From NCBI GenBank assembly GCA_944323785.1, contig CALUTU010000007.1, forward strand, positions 62,001-126,000: a DNA stretch of 64,000 bases, given 5' to 3'. Origin of the DNA: an uncultured Bacteroidales bacterium (GTDB taxonomy: Bacteria > Bacteroidota > Bacteroidia > Bacteroidales > UBA932). Positions 36,562 through 44,360 of the stretch are shown one piece after another; the stretch's first letter is position 1, and every line of letters begins with the position of its first letter. The notes beneath the pieces were generated by a model. It was not told where the DNA came from. It did not search any database and saw only the letters and a list, made by a program, of their open reading frames with translations. The translations under genes and the position numbers were made by a program.

Positions 36562-36598
36562 GAGGCTGTGGCCGAAATTCGCGCCCGGTCACAGCCTC
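36562..36598 (-). terminator. Terminator after the precursor-peptide genes
   Basis: 13-bp stem GAGGCTGTGGCCG / CGGTCACAGCCTC (one G-U) with an 11-nt loop and a T-rich run on the minus strand, 5 bp after the stop of the second peptide. It separates the exporter-peptide unit from the tolC unit. Confidence 0.75.
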
Positions 36599-36603
36599 AA
36601 TTA

Positions 36604-36774
36604 TCAGAATGCCGAAGCGGTCTGAGGTTTCTTACCGTTTCTGAGCAAGTCATAAAGAGCCCTGAGAGCCGCGCCTACAAGCCGGCCGAGCATACGTGCC
36701 ACATTACCCTCTGAGCTGCCTCCTCCTATTATCGAGCAGGATTCACTTCTTCTAAGTACGATGAACTGTTCCAT
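36604..36774 (-). CDS. Double-glycine-leader precursor peptide 1 (bacteriocin-like)
   Basis: A 56-residue ORF, short enough to be missed by ordinary gene finding. The leader (residues 1-18) fits the C39 peptidase pattern: Leu7, Glu11 and Ile15 at -12, -8 and -4 before Gly17-Gly18. The predicted product of about 38 residues is cationic (six Arg/Lys against two Asp/Glu) and looks like an amphipathic helix (ARMLGRLVGAALRALYDLL) containing the GxxxG motif GRLVG. It starts 8 bp after the stop of precursor 2 and ends just before a strong terminator. The identification as a secreted peptide is well supported by context; antibacterial activity is inferred. Confidence 0.78.
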   Translation of the reverse strand: MEQFIVLRRSESCSIIGGGSSEGNVARMLGRLVGAALRALYDLLRNGKKPQTASAF

Positions 36775-36782
36775 AGCAGCGA

Positions 36783-36971
36783 TCAGTTACCGGTTGAACA
36801 TGCTGCCTCCTTTCCGGTCCACCCCTCGATGAATCCCAACAGGAACTGATCGATGTTGTCGACGAAGAATTTTACGATTTTGCCCCATAGGCCGGCACCC
36901 CCGCGGACGGTGGCGCAAAGGTCAGAATTAACACATTCAAACCCTTCATACCTTTGAATAATTCTTTCCAT
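36783..36971 (-). CDS. Double-glycine-leader precursor peptide 2 (bacteriocin-like)
   Basis: A 62-residue peptide. A 25-residue leader ends in TVRGG (Val at -4, Val at -12). The predicted 37-residue product is hydrophobic with three tryptophan/phenylalanine-rich stretches (GLWGKIVKFFVD, QFLLGFIEGWTG) and carries a GxxxG motif GFIEG. Its net charge is about -1. Together with the cationic peptide 1 it has the look of a two-peptide (class IIb) bacteriocin, where GxxxG motifs let the helices pack in the target membrane. It follows the C39 exporter gene by 45 bp. Confidence 0.8.
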   Translation of the reverse strand: MERIIQRYEGFECVNSDLCATVRGGAGLWGKIVKFFVDNIDQFLLGFIEGWTGKEAACSTGN

Positions 36972-36992
36972 GATGCTAGATTTTAATGTTGT

Positions 36993-37016
36993 GCCGCAGA
37001 TAAAAGGCGCTGCGGC
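36993..37016 (-). promoter_or_regulatory. Intercistronic hairpin between exporter and peptide genes
   Basis: GCCGCAG/CTGCGGC, a perfect 7-bp stem with a 10-nt loop immediately after the exporter stop codon. No T run follows on the minus strand, so it looks like an mRNA-processing or stability element rather than a terminator. Confidence 0.4.
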
Positions 37017-39113
37017 TTACGCCTGTGAACGCGCGTTCTTATGTGATAGATCTATTATGTTGTCGGCAATGTCCAGTGCCTGCTCCTCGTGGGATATGAG
37101 CACTGTCGTGATATTGTGCTCTTTAAGAAGACAGATAGTGTCAGTCAGCCTCTTGCGGCTCTCCTGGTCCAGAAATGTGGCCGCCTCGTCCAGAATCAGC
37201 ACTTTGGGCTGGCGGTACAGGGCTCTGGCCAGGGCAATCTTCTGCCTTTCTCCCCCGGACAGTCTGCATCCGTGCTCTCCGGTATGCGCCATTATACCGC
37301 CCGGCAGGCTCTCTATCGTGCGGGCCAGACCGGCCATGGCGCATACTGCAGTGACGGAACGCATGTCGTAGTCCCTGTCTCCCATTACTATGTTCTCCAG
37401 TATGCTTCCGTCGGATATTTCCGGCTTCTGCGGGACTATCGAGATATATTTCCGCCAGGTGTCCAGCGGGATGGTCTGTATGTCCACTCCGCCGGCGGTG
37501 ATGCTTCCGCTCTGGGGCGCATAGCCCCGCATCAGCAGTGCCGCGACGGTGCTCTTGCCGCTGCCGTTGGCTCCGAGTATGAGGTTGGTCTTTCCGGGCA
37601 GGATCCTGAACGAGAGTCCGTCCAGCAGCTGCTCTCTTCCGGGGAATGAGAAGCAGATGTCTCTGGCCTCGATGATGTCGTCCTGTGCCGGCTGGAACCG
37701 TACTGTTCCTGTGGGTTCTTCCCCTTCCAGGTCCAGGATGTCGAATATCCTCTCCGCTGATATCCTGGCTTCGGCAATCTCACGGCTGCTCTCGATGAGC
37801 AGGACTACGGGAGAGCTGAAGACGGTGGTCATGGATATGAAGGATACCAGTTCTCCTACGGTCAGCTCGGAGTTCAGTACGAAAAACGCTCCCGCGAGCA
37901 GGGTTGTAAGATATACTGCCCGGCTGACAGTGTCGGAGACGGAGGCGACGGCCGATGCCAGCACTCCTCCACCGTACAGCGCGGATGCCGTCCTGAAGTA
38001 CTGTGTCTCTATCTTTCTTACGGCCTCTTTCTCGGAGTTGAAATATTTTACGTCCCTGACTGCGGAGAGCTGCTCTATGCTGGTCTGCTCGAACCTGGCG
38101 TTCTCCTCTATGATCCGCCGGTTGACCTTTCTGTTGAGCCTGTCCGAGACTATGTACAGCAGGATGAACAGCGGTATGAAGCTCAGGACGATCAGTGTGA
38201 GTTTCCAGTAGAAGGTCATGAGCACGGCGGTGGCTATGGTCAGGGTGATGACGCTTATCGTCATCAGCAGCAGTCTCTCGGTGATGAACGACCGTATGCG
38301 GTAGGCGTCTGATACTCTGGAGTTGAGCTCTCCGCTGCTCATGGAGTTGAAGAACGACAGCGGCAGCGAGAACACCTTGCGGAAATATTCCGTGATGAGG
38401 CGGCAGTCTATCTTGATGCTTGTACGTACCAGCAGGACAGACCTTACGTAGGATATGTACCAGCACAGCAGGGCAAGGCATATCATGACGGCTCCTGCGG
38501 TCAGCAGTCCGTTGCGGTTACCTGCCGGTATGACCGAGTCGATGATCCTCTGCAGGAATACGGATATGCTCAGGGTGGCGGCTATGTAGGCGGCCGAGCC
38601 GGCCAGTACCAGTGCCAGCTCCTTCCTGTAGAATGAGAGAATGTCCTTGAACCGGCCCAGGATGTCGGTCCTCATGTCCCCCTTTTTGAACATCGGCGAA
38701 GGGGTGACGGCGATGATGTAGCCGCTCCATTCTTCTTCCAGTTCTTTCAGACTGGTCCTGTGCATCCTTCCGTCCTCTGGGTCCATGATCCGGGCATGGT
38801 CCTTGTCCATCCCGTAGAGGACCACGAAGTGCAGCCATCCGCTTTTCTTCTCCAGATGCAGTATGACTGGCCTCTCCACATTACGGAGACTGTCCATGTC
38901 CTTGTCCTTCGCCTTCAGTCCGGCCGCTTCAAGTCCCAGCTTGCCGCAGGCATCGATGACGCCCTGCATGGTGGTGCCGTCCGCGTTTGTCCCGCAGGCC
39001 TCCCGTATCCTTATAAGGGGCAGTCTGAGTCCGTAATGGGCGCATACTGACGCGACACATGCGGCGGCGCAGTCATTCCGGTCCTGTTGTCTGATTCTGA
39101 TCTCCTTCTCCAT
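37017..39113 (-). CDS. Peptidase-containing ABC transporter (C39 peptidase, PCAT)
   Basis: A 698-residue bifunctional exporter that cuts double-glycine leaders and pumps the peptide out. The N-terminal C39 protease has predicted oxyanion Gln9, nucleophile Cys15 (RNDCAAAC), His95 (WLHFVVLYG) and Asp111 (MDPEDG), so all catalytic residues are present. Residues about 155-430 form the six-span membrane domain. The C-terminal ATPase has Walker A GANGSGKST, signature LSGGERQKIALARAL, Walker B LILDEAATFLD and the switch His in ISHEEQ. It is followed by two small double-glycine peptides and, after a terminator, by TolC and adaptor genes. Confidence 0.93.
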   Translation of the reverse strand: MEKEIRIRQQDRNDCAAACVASVCAHYGLRLPLIRIREACGTNADGTTMQGVIDACGKLGLEAAGLKAKDKDMDSLRNVERPVILHLEKKSGWLHFVVLYGMDKDHARIMDPEDGRMHRTSLKELEEEWSGYIIAVTPSPMFKKGDMRTDILGRFKDILSFYRKELALVLAGSAAYIAATLSISVFLQRIIDSVIPAGNRNGLLTAGAVMICLALLCWYISYVRSVLLVRTSIKIDCRLITEYFRKVFSLPLSFFNSMSSGELNSRVSDAYRIRSFITERLLLMTISVITLTIATAVLMTFYWKLTLIVLSFIPLFILLYIVSDRLNRKVNRRIIEENARFEQTSIEQLSAVRDVKYFNSEKEAVRKIETQYFRTASALYGGGVLASAVASVSDTVSRAVYLTTLLAGAFFVLNSELTVGELVSFISMTTVFSSPVVLLIESSREIAEARISAERIFDILDLEGEEPTGTVRFQPAQDDIIEARDICFSFPGREQLLDGLSFRILPGKTNLILGANGSGKSTVAALLMRGYAPQSGSITAGGVDIQTIPLDTWRKYISIVPQKPEISDGSILENIVMGDRDYDMRSVTAVCAMAGLARTIESLPGGIMAHTGEHGCRLSGGERQKIALARALYRQPKVLILDEAATFLDQESRKRLTDTICLLKEHNITTVLISHEEQALDIADNIIDLSHKNARSQA

Positions 39114-39140
39114 ATCCCGCTCCTCCAGAATGTGTCGTGA

Positions 39141-39290
39141 TTATATAAAAGGAGTGAACGGCAGTGCGGACAGCAGAAACGCCGCAGCCGCAGCAATCTT
39201 GTACCTGATGATTTTCCTGGATGCCATCGGCGGCAGTACGGATTCTGCCAGCCGGCCTGTAATCTCCCTCAAACTCTTCTCTTCTTCCAT
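39141..39290 (-). CDS. 49-residue membrane peptide at the head of the exporter unit
   Basis: A small protein counted from ATG 39290 (MEEEKSLREITGRL); the frame extends 14 codons further but this start gives an ordinary soluble N-terminus. A polar, charged first half is followed by a basic RKIIRYK stretch and one hydrophobic span (IAAAAAFLLSALPF). It ends 27 bp before the exporter gene. Size, topology and position fit an immunity protein or an accessory factor of a bacteriocin operon, but there is no sequence signature; the function is inferred from context only. Confidence 0.5.
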   Translation of the reverse strand: MEEEKSLREITGRLAESVLPPMASRKIIRYKIAAAAAFLLSALPFTPFI

Positions 39291-39390
39291 ATCATTGAAT
39301 TTTCTGATGCAAAGTATGGAAAAATATTTCACATTCCGTTACCACTTTTGACAAAATCGAAAAAGTTTTTACGGAAGTGGTTGAAAAGGG

Positions 39391-39885
39391 CTAGATTTTG
39401 AACAGTTCCTTGATATAGGGGAATACGGAGTCGGTGATGGAGGTTATGATCTGTACGCCTTTGGAGCCCTCCAGGGCCTCTTTGGGAACGAGAGTGAACC
39501 AGGTGTCATTGACGTATTCTATCAATGACAGCAGGACTCCGATGAGGAGCACGGTAGTGGCTATGGACAGCACCATGCCCAGAATCCTGTTGACCCATCC
39601 CAGTGTGGCGAGCTGAATGATCTTCTCGAGCAGTTTGCCCAGCAGGTGCATGCACAGGCATGTGGCGATGATGATGAGGACGAAAGCAATGATCTTGACG
39701 ATGTTCTCGGAGGCATTGATCCACTGGCCGAGCCAGCCGGCGAGCAGGGCCGAGAACCTGCCTGCCAGAATGATTCCGATAAAAAGTCCCGCGATTCCGC
39801 CTGCCTGACGGATCAGTCCGTCCTTAAGGCCCTTTATGACTGCCAGTAAAAGCAGTACCAGAATGATGATGTCTATAACTGTCAT
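39391..39885 (-). CDS. cvpA: CvpA family membrane protein
   Basis: A 164-residue protein with about four membrane spans, beginning MTVIDIIILVLLLLAVIKG and containing GLKDGLIRQAGGIAGLFIG, the hallmark of the CvpA/colicin V production family. Despite the name, most members have a general envelope role. The ATG at 39885 is chosen; one three codons upstream overlaps a TAACTTTG promoter element (39899-39892), which would make the transcript almost leaderless. It lies just upstream of the exporter unit on the same strand but 100 bp away. Confidence 0.88.
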   Translation of the reverse strand: MTVIDIIILVLLLLAVIKGLKDGLIRQAGGIAGLFIGIILAGRFSALLAGWLGQWINASENIVKIIAFVLIIIATCLCMHLLGKLLEKIIQLATLGWVNRILGMVLSIATTVLLIGVLLSLIEYVNDTWFTLVPKEALEGSKGVQIITSITDSVFPYIKELFKI

Positions 39886-39972
39886 AATGGACAAAGTTAG
39901 TAATATTTTCTTTTGTCATGGGCATAATGATGATAAGATTGAGATTTTTCTTGCAGATTTATGGTTTTTACC

Positions 39973-39980
39973 TAATTTTG
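39973..39980 (+). promoter_or_regulatory. -7 promoter element of the Ig-like lipoprotein gene
   Basis: TAATTTTG, fitting TAnnTTTG, 28 nt before the ATG at 40009. A CTTG 19 nt upstream may be a weak -33. Confidence 0.5.
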
Positions 39981-40008
39981 CGCAAGGTTAAATTTAAAGT
40001 TTTTGAAG

Positions 40009-40338
40009 ATGAGAAAAGGTATAATCTGTATTCTCGCCGCAGTGATGGGCATACTGCCGTTTCTGACAAGCTGCGAGGAGGAAAGTAAAGTTGAGCATCC
40101 CGGACTCTGGCTTTCTGCGGACAAGACCACTATATCCGCTGACGGAGAGGATATGGTCACATTCACAGTTACACTTGATGATGTGGACGTGACATCACAA
40201 TGTTCGTTCTGCTCCCAGGAAAGTTGCTATGTCAGCAATACATTCAGTACGACAACAGCCGGCGAGTATGTGTTCCATGCCACTTATCTGGAGACAAATG
40301 AGAACAGCGCCAATGAGGTGACGATAACTGCCCAGTAA
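40009..40338 (+). CDS. Small lipoprotein consisting of one Ig-like domain
   Basis: A 109-residue protein: lipoprotein signal with lipobox FLTSC (Cys about 22), then one domain with the pattern LSADKTTISADGEDMVTFTV ... DVTSQCSF ... AGEYVFHATY. This pattern is usually seen as an N-terminal Ig-like domain in front of larger Bacteroidales surface proteins such as Omp28-like proteins; here it stands alone. Two cysteines (CSFCSQESC) are unusual within it. The function is unknown. It is a monocistronic gene with its own promoter and terminator. Confidence 0.72.
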   Translation: MRKGIICILAAVMGILPFLTSCEEESKVEHPGLWLSADKTTISADGEDMVTFTVTLDDVDVTSQCSFCSQESCYVSNTFSTTTAGEYVFHATYLETNENSANEVTITAQ

Positions 40339-40360
40339 CGCCAGTTGCTGAAATAGGGTT

Positions 40361-40393
40361 AAGCCGGGTCAAGTCAAATTGGCCCGGCTTTTT
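40361..40393 (+). terminator. Terminator of the Ig-like lipoprotein gene
   Basis: AAGCCGGG/CCCGGCTT, 8 bp with a 14-nt loop, followed by five T. The T run continues into the TTTG of the ileS promoter. Confidence 0.75.
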
Positions 40394-40424
40394 GTCTGAA
40401 TAATACGAAATCTTTATATCTTTG
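40391..40424 (+). promoter_or_regulatory. ileS promoter
   Basis: -33 TTTG at 40391-40394 and -7 TATCTTTG at 40417-40424, spacer 22 nt. It lies 18 nt before the ileS ATG and overlaps the upstream terminator T run. Confidence 0.55.
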
Positions 40425-40442
40425 CCCGTTAAAATTCAGAAT

Positions 40443-43400
40443 ATGTTTAAAGAATATAAAGGATTGGACCTGACGGGCCTGTCGGCCGAGGTTCTGGACA
40501 GCTGGAAGAAGCAGGATATATTTCACAAGACCCTTCGGATGAGGGAGGGCGCGCCAGAGTTCGTGTTCTTTGAGGGACCTCCGTCCGCGAACGGTATGCC
40601 GGGTATCCACCATGTGATGGCCCGCTCGATAAAGGACGTGATATGCCGCTTCAAGACCCAGTCCGGATATCATGTCAGCCGCAAGGCCGGATGGGACACA
40701 CACGGTCTGCCCGTGGAGCTGGGAGTGGAGAAGATGCTCGGCATCACCAAGGATGACATAGGCAAGAAGATATCCGTAGCCGAATACAACTCCATCTGCC
40801 GCCGCGAGGTCATGAAATACACCAAGGAATGGGTCAACCTGACCGAGCGCGTGGGCTACTGGGTGGATACCGACAATCCTTATATTACATACGACAACCG
40901 TTACATAGAGACACTGTGGTATCTGCTCAAGGAAATATACAAGAAAGGTTATCTGTATAAGGGATACTCCATACAGCCTTATTCTCCGGCAGCGGGTACG
41001 GGCCTGAGTACCCACGAGCTCAACCAGCCCGGCTGCTACCGGGACGTGAAGGACACGACTGCGGTCGTACAGTTCAAGGTAATCCGTGACGAGGTTTCCG
41101 AGCCGTTTTTTCAGAAAGCCGGAGAAGATCCCCTTTACATCATCGCCTGGACCACTACCCCCTGGACCCTGCCTTCCAATACCGCCCTGTGTGTAGGCCC
41201 CGGCATAGAGTACGTCCTGGTGCGCTCCTCGAATCCCTACACCGGTCTTCCCGGTGTCTATGTCGTCGCAAAGGCGCTGGTTCACGACCATTTCAACGGA
41301 AAAGTGCCTTTCGAGGTGCTTGAAGGCTCATATAAGGGCACCGACCTTGTAGGTATGCGCTACGAGCAGCTGATCCCCTGGGTGCGTCCGGACGAGGGTG
41401 CTTTCCGAGTGATTCCCGGAGACTACGTGACCACGGACGAGGGCACCACAGGTATTGTCCACATTGCCCCTACATTCGGTGCCGACGACGCCAAGGTGGC
41501 CCGCCAGAGCGGAGTGCCCGCCCTGATGGTGCGTGACGCAGCCGGAGTGATGCAGGCCCAGGTGGACCGTCACGGCAAGATGTACCGCATAGAGGACCTT
41601 GATCCGGAATTTGTCCGCGAGAGGGTGGACGTGGATCTGTACAGGGAGTTCGCCGGACGTTATGTCAAGAATGCCTACGATCCGGAGGCTACGCCCGAGA
41701 CTCCTACTATCGACGTGGATATCTGCGTGATGCTCAAGGGCCAGAACAAGGCCTTCAAGATAGAGAAGCACGTACACTCCTATCCTCACTGCTGGAGGAC
41801 CGACAAGCCCGTGCTGTATTATCCTTTGGATTCGTGGTTTATCCGCACTACCGCAGTGCAGGACCGTCTGATAGAACTCAACAGGACCATAGAGTGGAAG
41901 CCGGCCTCCACCGGCAGCGGCCGTTTCGGCAAGTGGCTGGAGAACCTGCAGGACTGGAATCTTTCCCGCAGCCGTTATTGGGGAACCCCCCTGCCTGTAT
42001 GGAGGACAGAAGACGGAGCCGAGGAGAAGTGCATAGGCTCCGTAGCGGAACTCTACGCCGAGATAGACAAGGCGGTGGCCGCCGGCATCATGCAGGAGAA
42101 TCCGCTGGCCGCAGCCGGATTTGTTCCCGGAGATTATTCCAAGGAGAATTACGACCGCATCGATCTGCACAGGCCGTATGTGGATGAGATATATCTGGTG
42201 TCCGACAAGGGACGGAAGATGGTGCGTGAGACCGACCTGATAGACGTGTGGTTCGACTCAGGCTCCATGCCCTATGCCCAGGAGGGGCTGCAGGCTCTCG
42301 GCACTCCCAAGTTCGGCCAGACCGCTGACTTCATAGCCGAGGGAGTGGACCAGACCCGCGGATGGTTCTTCACTTTGCACGCCATCCATACGATGATAAG
42401 CGACAGCGTGGCTTTCAGAAGAGTCATCTCCAACGGACTGGTGCTGGACAAGGACGGCAACAAGATGAGCAAGCGTCTGGGCAATGCCGTAGACCCGTTC
42501 AAGGCTCTGGACAATTACGGTCCGGATGCACTGCGCTGGTACATGCTCACCAACTCCCAGCCCTGGGACAACCTCAAGTTCGACGAGGCCGGTGTGGACG
42601 AGGTGCGCCGCAAGTTCTTCGGAACTCTCTATAATACATATTCGTTCTTTGCCCTTTATGCCAATGTGGATGGATTTGACGGCAAGAACATGTCTCCGGT
42701 ACCGGTGGCGGAGAGGCCGGAGATAGACCGATGGCTGATGTCCCTGCTCAACACCCTGGTCAAGAACGTCAGGGCCTGCTACGAGGATTACGACATCACC
42801 GGAGCCGGCAGGCTGATTCAGGACTTCGTATGCGACAACCTCAGCAACTGGTACGTGCGCCTGAACCGCAAGCGTTTCTGGGGCGGAAAGATGGATGCGG
42901 ACAAGATGGCCGCTTATCAGACCCTTTATTGCGCTCTGGAGACTGTGGCCGTACTGGCCGCGCCTATCGCGCCTTTCTACATGGACCGCCTGTTCTGTGA
43001 CCTCAATGCCGGAACTTCCCGTCATAGCGTGGAGTCCGTGCATATGATGCCCATGCCCGAGTGCGACACCTCGTGCATCGACTCCGATCTAGAGGCCCGC
43101 ATGGCTCTGGCACAGAAATCCTCTTCGATGGTGCTGGCCCTGCGCCGCAAGGTCAACATCAAGGTCCGTCAGCCTTTGTCGCGCATGATAATCCCCGTAC
43201 TGGACCCCAAGGTGGAGGAACAGTTTGAGAAGGTCCGTAATCTCGTGCTCGGCGAGGTCAATGTCAAGGAAGTGGAATATATAAAGGACACCACGGGGCT
43301 CATCACCAAGAAGATAAAACCCAATTTCAAGACTCTCGGCAAGCGTTACGGCAAGCAGATGAAGGAGATAGCAGCGTCATTCGGTACGCTGTCCCAGCAG

Positions 43401-43838
43401 GATATCGCTGCGGTGGAACAGGCCGGTCTGGAGGGCAGTACGTATACGCTGCATCTGCCGTCGGGTGATGTGGTTCTGGAGCCGTCCGATTACGAGGTGT
43501 CTTCTGAGGATATGCCCGGAAGGCTGGTGGCTACAGAAGGCAGGCTGACCATAGCCCTCGATATCACCGTTACTCCGGAGCTCCGCAATGAGGGAGTGGC
43601 CCGCGAGCTTGTAAACAGGATTCAGAACCTGCGTAAGGACAGCGGCTTCGAGGTGACGGACAAGATAACCGCGTATATCCAGAGACTGCCTGAGGTTGAG
43701 GACGCCCTGGCAGGCTTCAAGGATTATATCGCCTCACAGACCCTTGCCAAGGATATCGTGCTGCAGGATTCGGTGGACGGAGGAACTGATATCGAATGGC
43801 TGGAAGACAGTACTATAAAGATGAGGCTTGAAAGATAA
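40443..43838 (+). CDS. ileS: Isoleucyl-tRNA synthetase (type 2, eukaryote-like)
   Basis: A 1131-residue class I synthetase charging tRNA-Ile. ATG 40443 (MFKEYKGLDL) is chosen because it follows the promoter directly. The HIGH-type motif lies in PPSANGMPGIHHVMAR (about residues 46-61) and the KMSKS loop is KMSKR at 674-678. The length and these signatures are those of the IleS2 group, which lacks the C-terminal zinc finger of the E. coli type; members are generally less sensitive to mupirocin. The editing CP1 domain is present. The stop codon overlaps the next start by 1 bp. Confidence 0.95.
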   Translation: MFKEYKGLDLTGLSAEVLDSWKKQDIFHKTLRMREGAPEFVFFEGPPSANGMPGIHHVMARSIKDVICRFKTQSGYHVSRKAGWDTHGLPVELGVEKMLGITKDDIGKKISVAEYNSICRREVMKYTKEWVNLTERVGYWVDTDNPYITYDNRYIETLWYLLKEIYKKGYLYKGYSIQPYSPAAGTGLSTHELNQPGCYRDVKDTTAVVQFKVIRDEVSEPFFQKAGEDPLYIIAWTTTPWTLPSNTALCVGPGIEYVLVRSSNPYTGLPGVYVVAKALVHDHFNGKVPFEVLEGSYKGTDLVGMRYEQLIPWVRPDEGAFRVIPGDYVTTDEGTTGIVHIAPTFGADDAKVARQSGVPALMVRDAAGVMQAQVDRHGKMYRIEDLDPEFVRERVDVDLYREFAGRYVKNAYDPEATPETPTIDVDICVMLKGQNKAFKIEKHVHSYPHCWRTDKPVLYYPLDSWFIRTTAVQDRLIELNRTIEWKPASTGSGRFGKWLENLQDWNLSRSRYWGTPLPVWRTEDGAEEKCIGSVAELYAEIDKAVAAGIMQENPLAAAGFVPGDYSKENYDRIDLHRPYVDEIYLVSDKGRKMVRETDLIDVWFDSGSMPYAQEGLQALGTPKFGQTADFIAEGVDQTRGWFFTLHAIHTMISDSVAFRRVISNGLVLDKDGNKMSKRLGNAVDPFKALDNYGPDALRWYMLTNSQPWDNLKFDEAGVDEVRRKFFGTLYNTYSFFALYANVDGFDGKNMSPVPVAERPEIDRWLMSLLNTLVKNVRACYEDYDITGAGRLIQDFVCDNLSNWYVRLNRKRFWGGKMDADKMAAYQTLYCALETVAVLAAPIAPFYMDRLFCDLNAGTSRHSVESVHMMPMPECDTSCIDSDLEARMALAQKSSSMVLALRRKVNIKVRQPLSRMIIPVLDPKVEEQFEKVRNLVLGEVNVKEVEYIKDTTGLITKKIKPNFKTLGKRYGKQMKEIAASFGTLSQQDIAAVEQAGLEGSTYTLHLPSGDVVLEPSDYEVSSEDMPGRLVATEGRLTIALDITVTPELRNEGVARELVNRIQNLRKDSGFEVTDKITAYIQRLPEVEDALAGFKDYIASQTLAKDIVLQDSVDGGTDIEWLEDSTIKMRLER

Positions 43839-44308
43839 TGACGGTAAATGACCATATGCGCAGGGCCATATCCCTGGCTGAGGACAATGCCTCCTCCGGC
43901 AACGGCGGCCCTTTCGGTGCGGTGATTGTCAAGGACGGGAAAGTCGTGGCCGAGGGCTCCAATACCGTGACTGTGGATAATGACCCCACTGCTCACGCTG
44001 AGGTCAACGCCATACGCCGGGCATGTGCCGTACTGGGGACGTTTGACCTTTCCGGGTGCGAACTTTATACCAGCTGTGAGCCCTGCCCGATGTGTCTGGC
44101 CGCATGTTATTGGGCGCATGTCTCAAAAGTATTTTATGCTGCCGGAAGGGAGGATGCCGCTGATGCCGGCTTCGACGACGACATGATATATGTGGAAGTA
44201 GCCAAGCCGCTTGATGAGAGGAAACTGCCTTTCATTCAGCTGCTCCCGGAGGAAGGGCTGCGGCCGTTCATGCTATGGAAGTCCAACCCTGACAAGATCA
44301 GGTATTGA
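43838..44308 (+). CDS. Nucleoside/guanine deaminase (CDA superfamily)
   Basis: A 156-residue zinc-dependent deaminase. The zinc site is seen as HAEVNAI (His and catalytic Glu) and PCPMCLAA (two Cys). The spacing and the C-terminal FMLWKSNPDKIRY resemble guanine deaminase GuaD-type proteins rather than tRNA-specific TadA, but this cannot be settled by eye. It shares one base with the ileS stop codon (TAATG). Confidence 0.85.
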   Translation: MTVNDHMRRAISLAEDNASSGNGGPFGAVIVKDGKVVAEGSNTVTVDNDPTAHAEVNAIRRACAVLGTFDLSGCELYTSCEPCPMCLAACYWAHVSKVFYAAGREDAADAGFDDDMIYVEVAKPLDERKLPFIQLLPEEGLRPFMLWKSNPDKIRY

Positions 44309-44360
44309 TTATTCACAAAAAATGATTAATTTTACAAAGTAATATTAAAACTTTTCAGCT

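Noticed and set aside
36604-36971. Lanthipeptide or other modified peptide cluster
   Set aside because: No LanM, LanB, radical-SAM or YcaO gene is present nearby; the peptides contain few cysteines and look like unmodified helical peptides.
36970-37371. Plus-strand ORF of 133 codons opposite the C39 exporter
   Set aside because: It is a shadow of the exporter ATPase domain; no family features and the wrong strand for the operon.
37089-37649. Long plus-strand ORF (186 codons) in the exporter gene
   Set aside because: Antisense shadow of a gene with clear ABC motifs; high GC makes long antisense frames common here.
39295-39330. TACTTTGC near the 49-residue peptide gene as a promoter (a similar one lies near 48886)
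   Set aside because: Only one base separates TA from TTTG where the consensus has two, and there is no -33 at the right distance; too weak to annotate.
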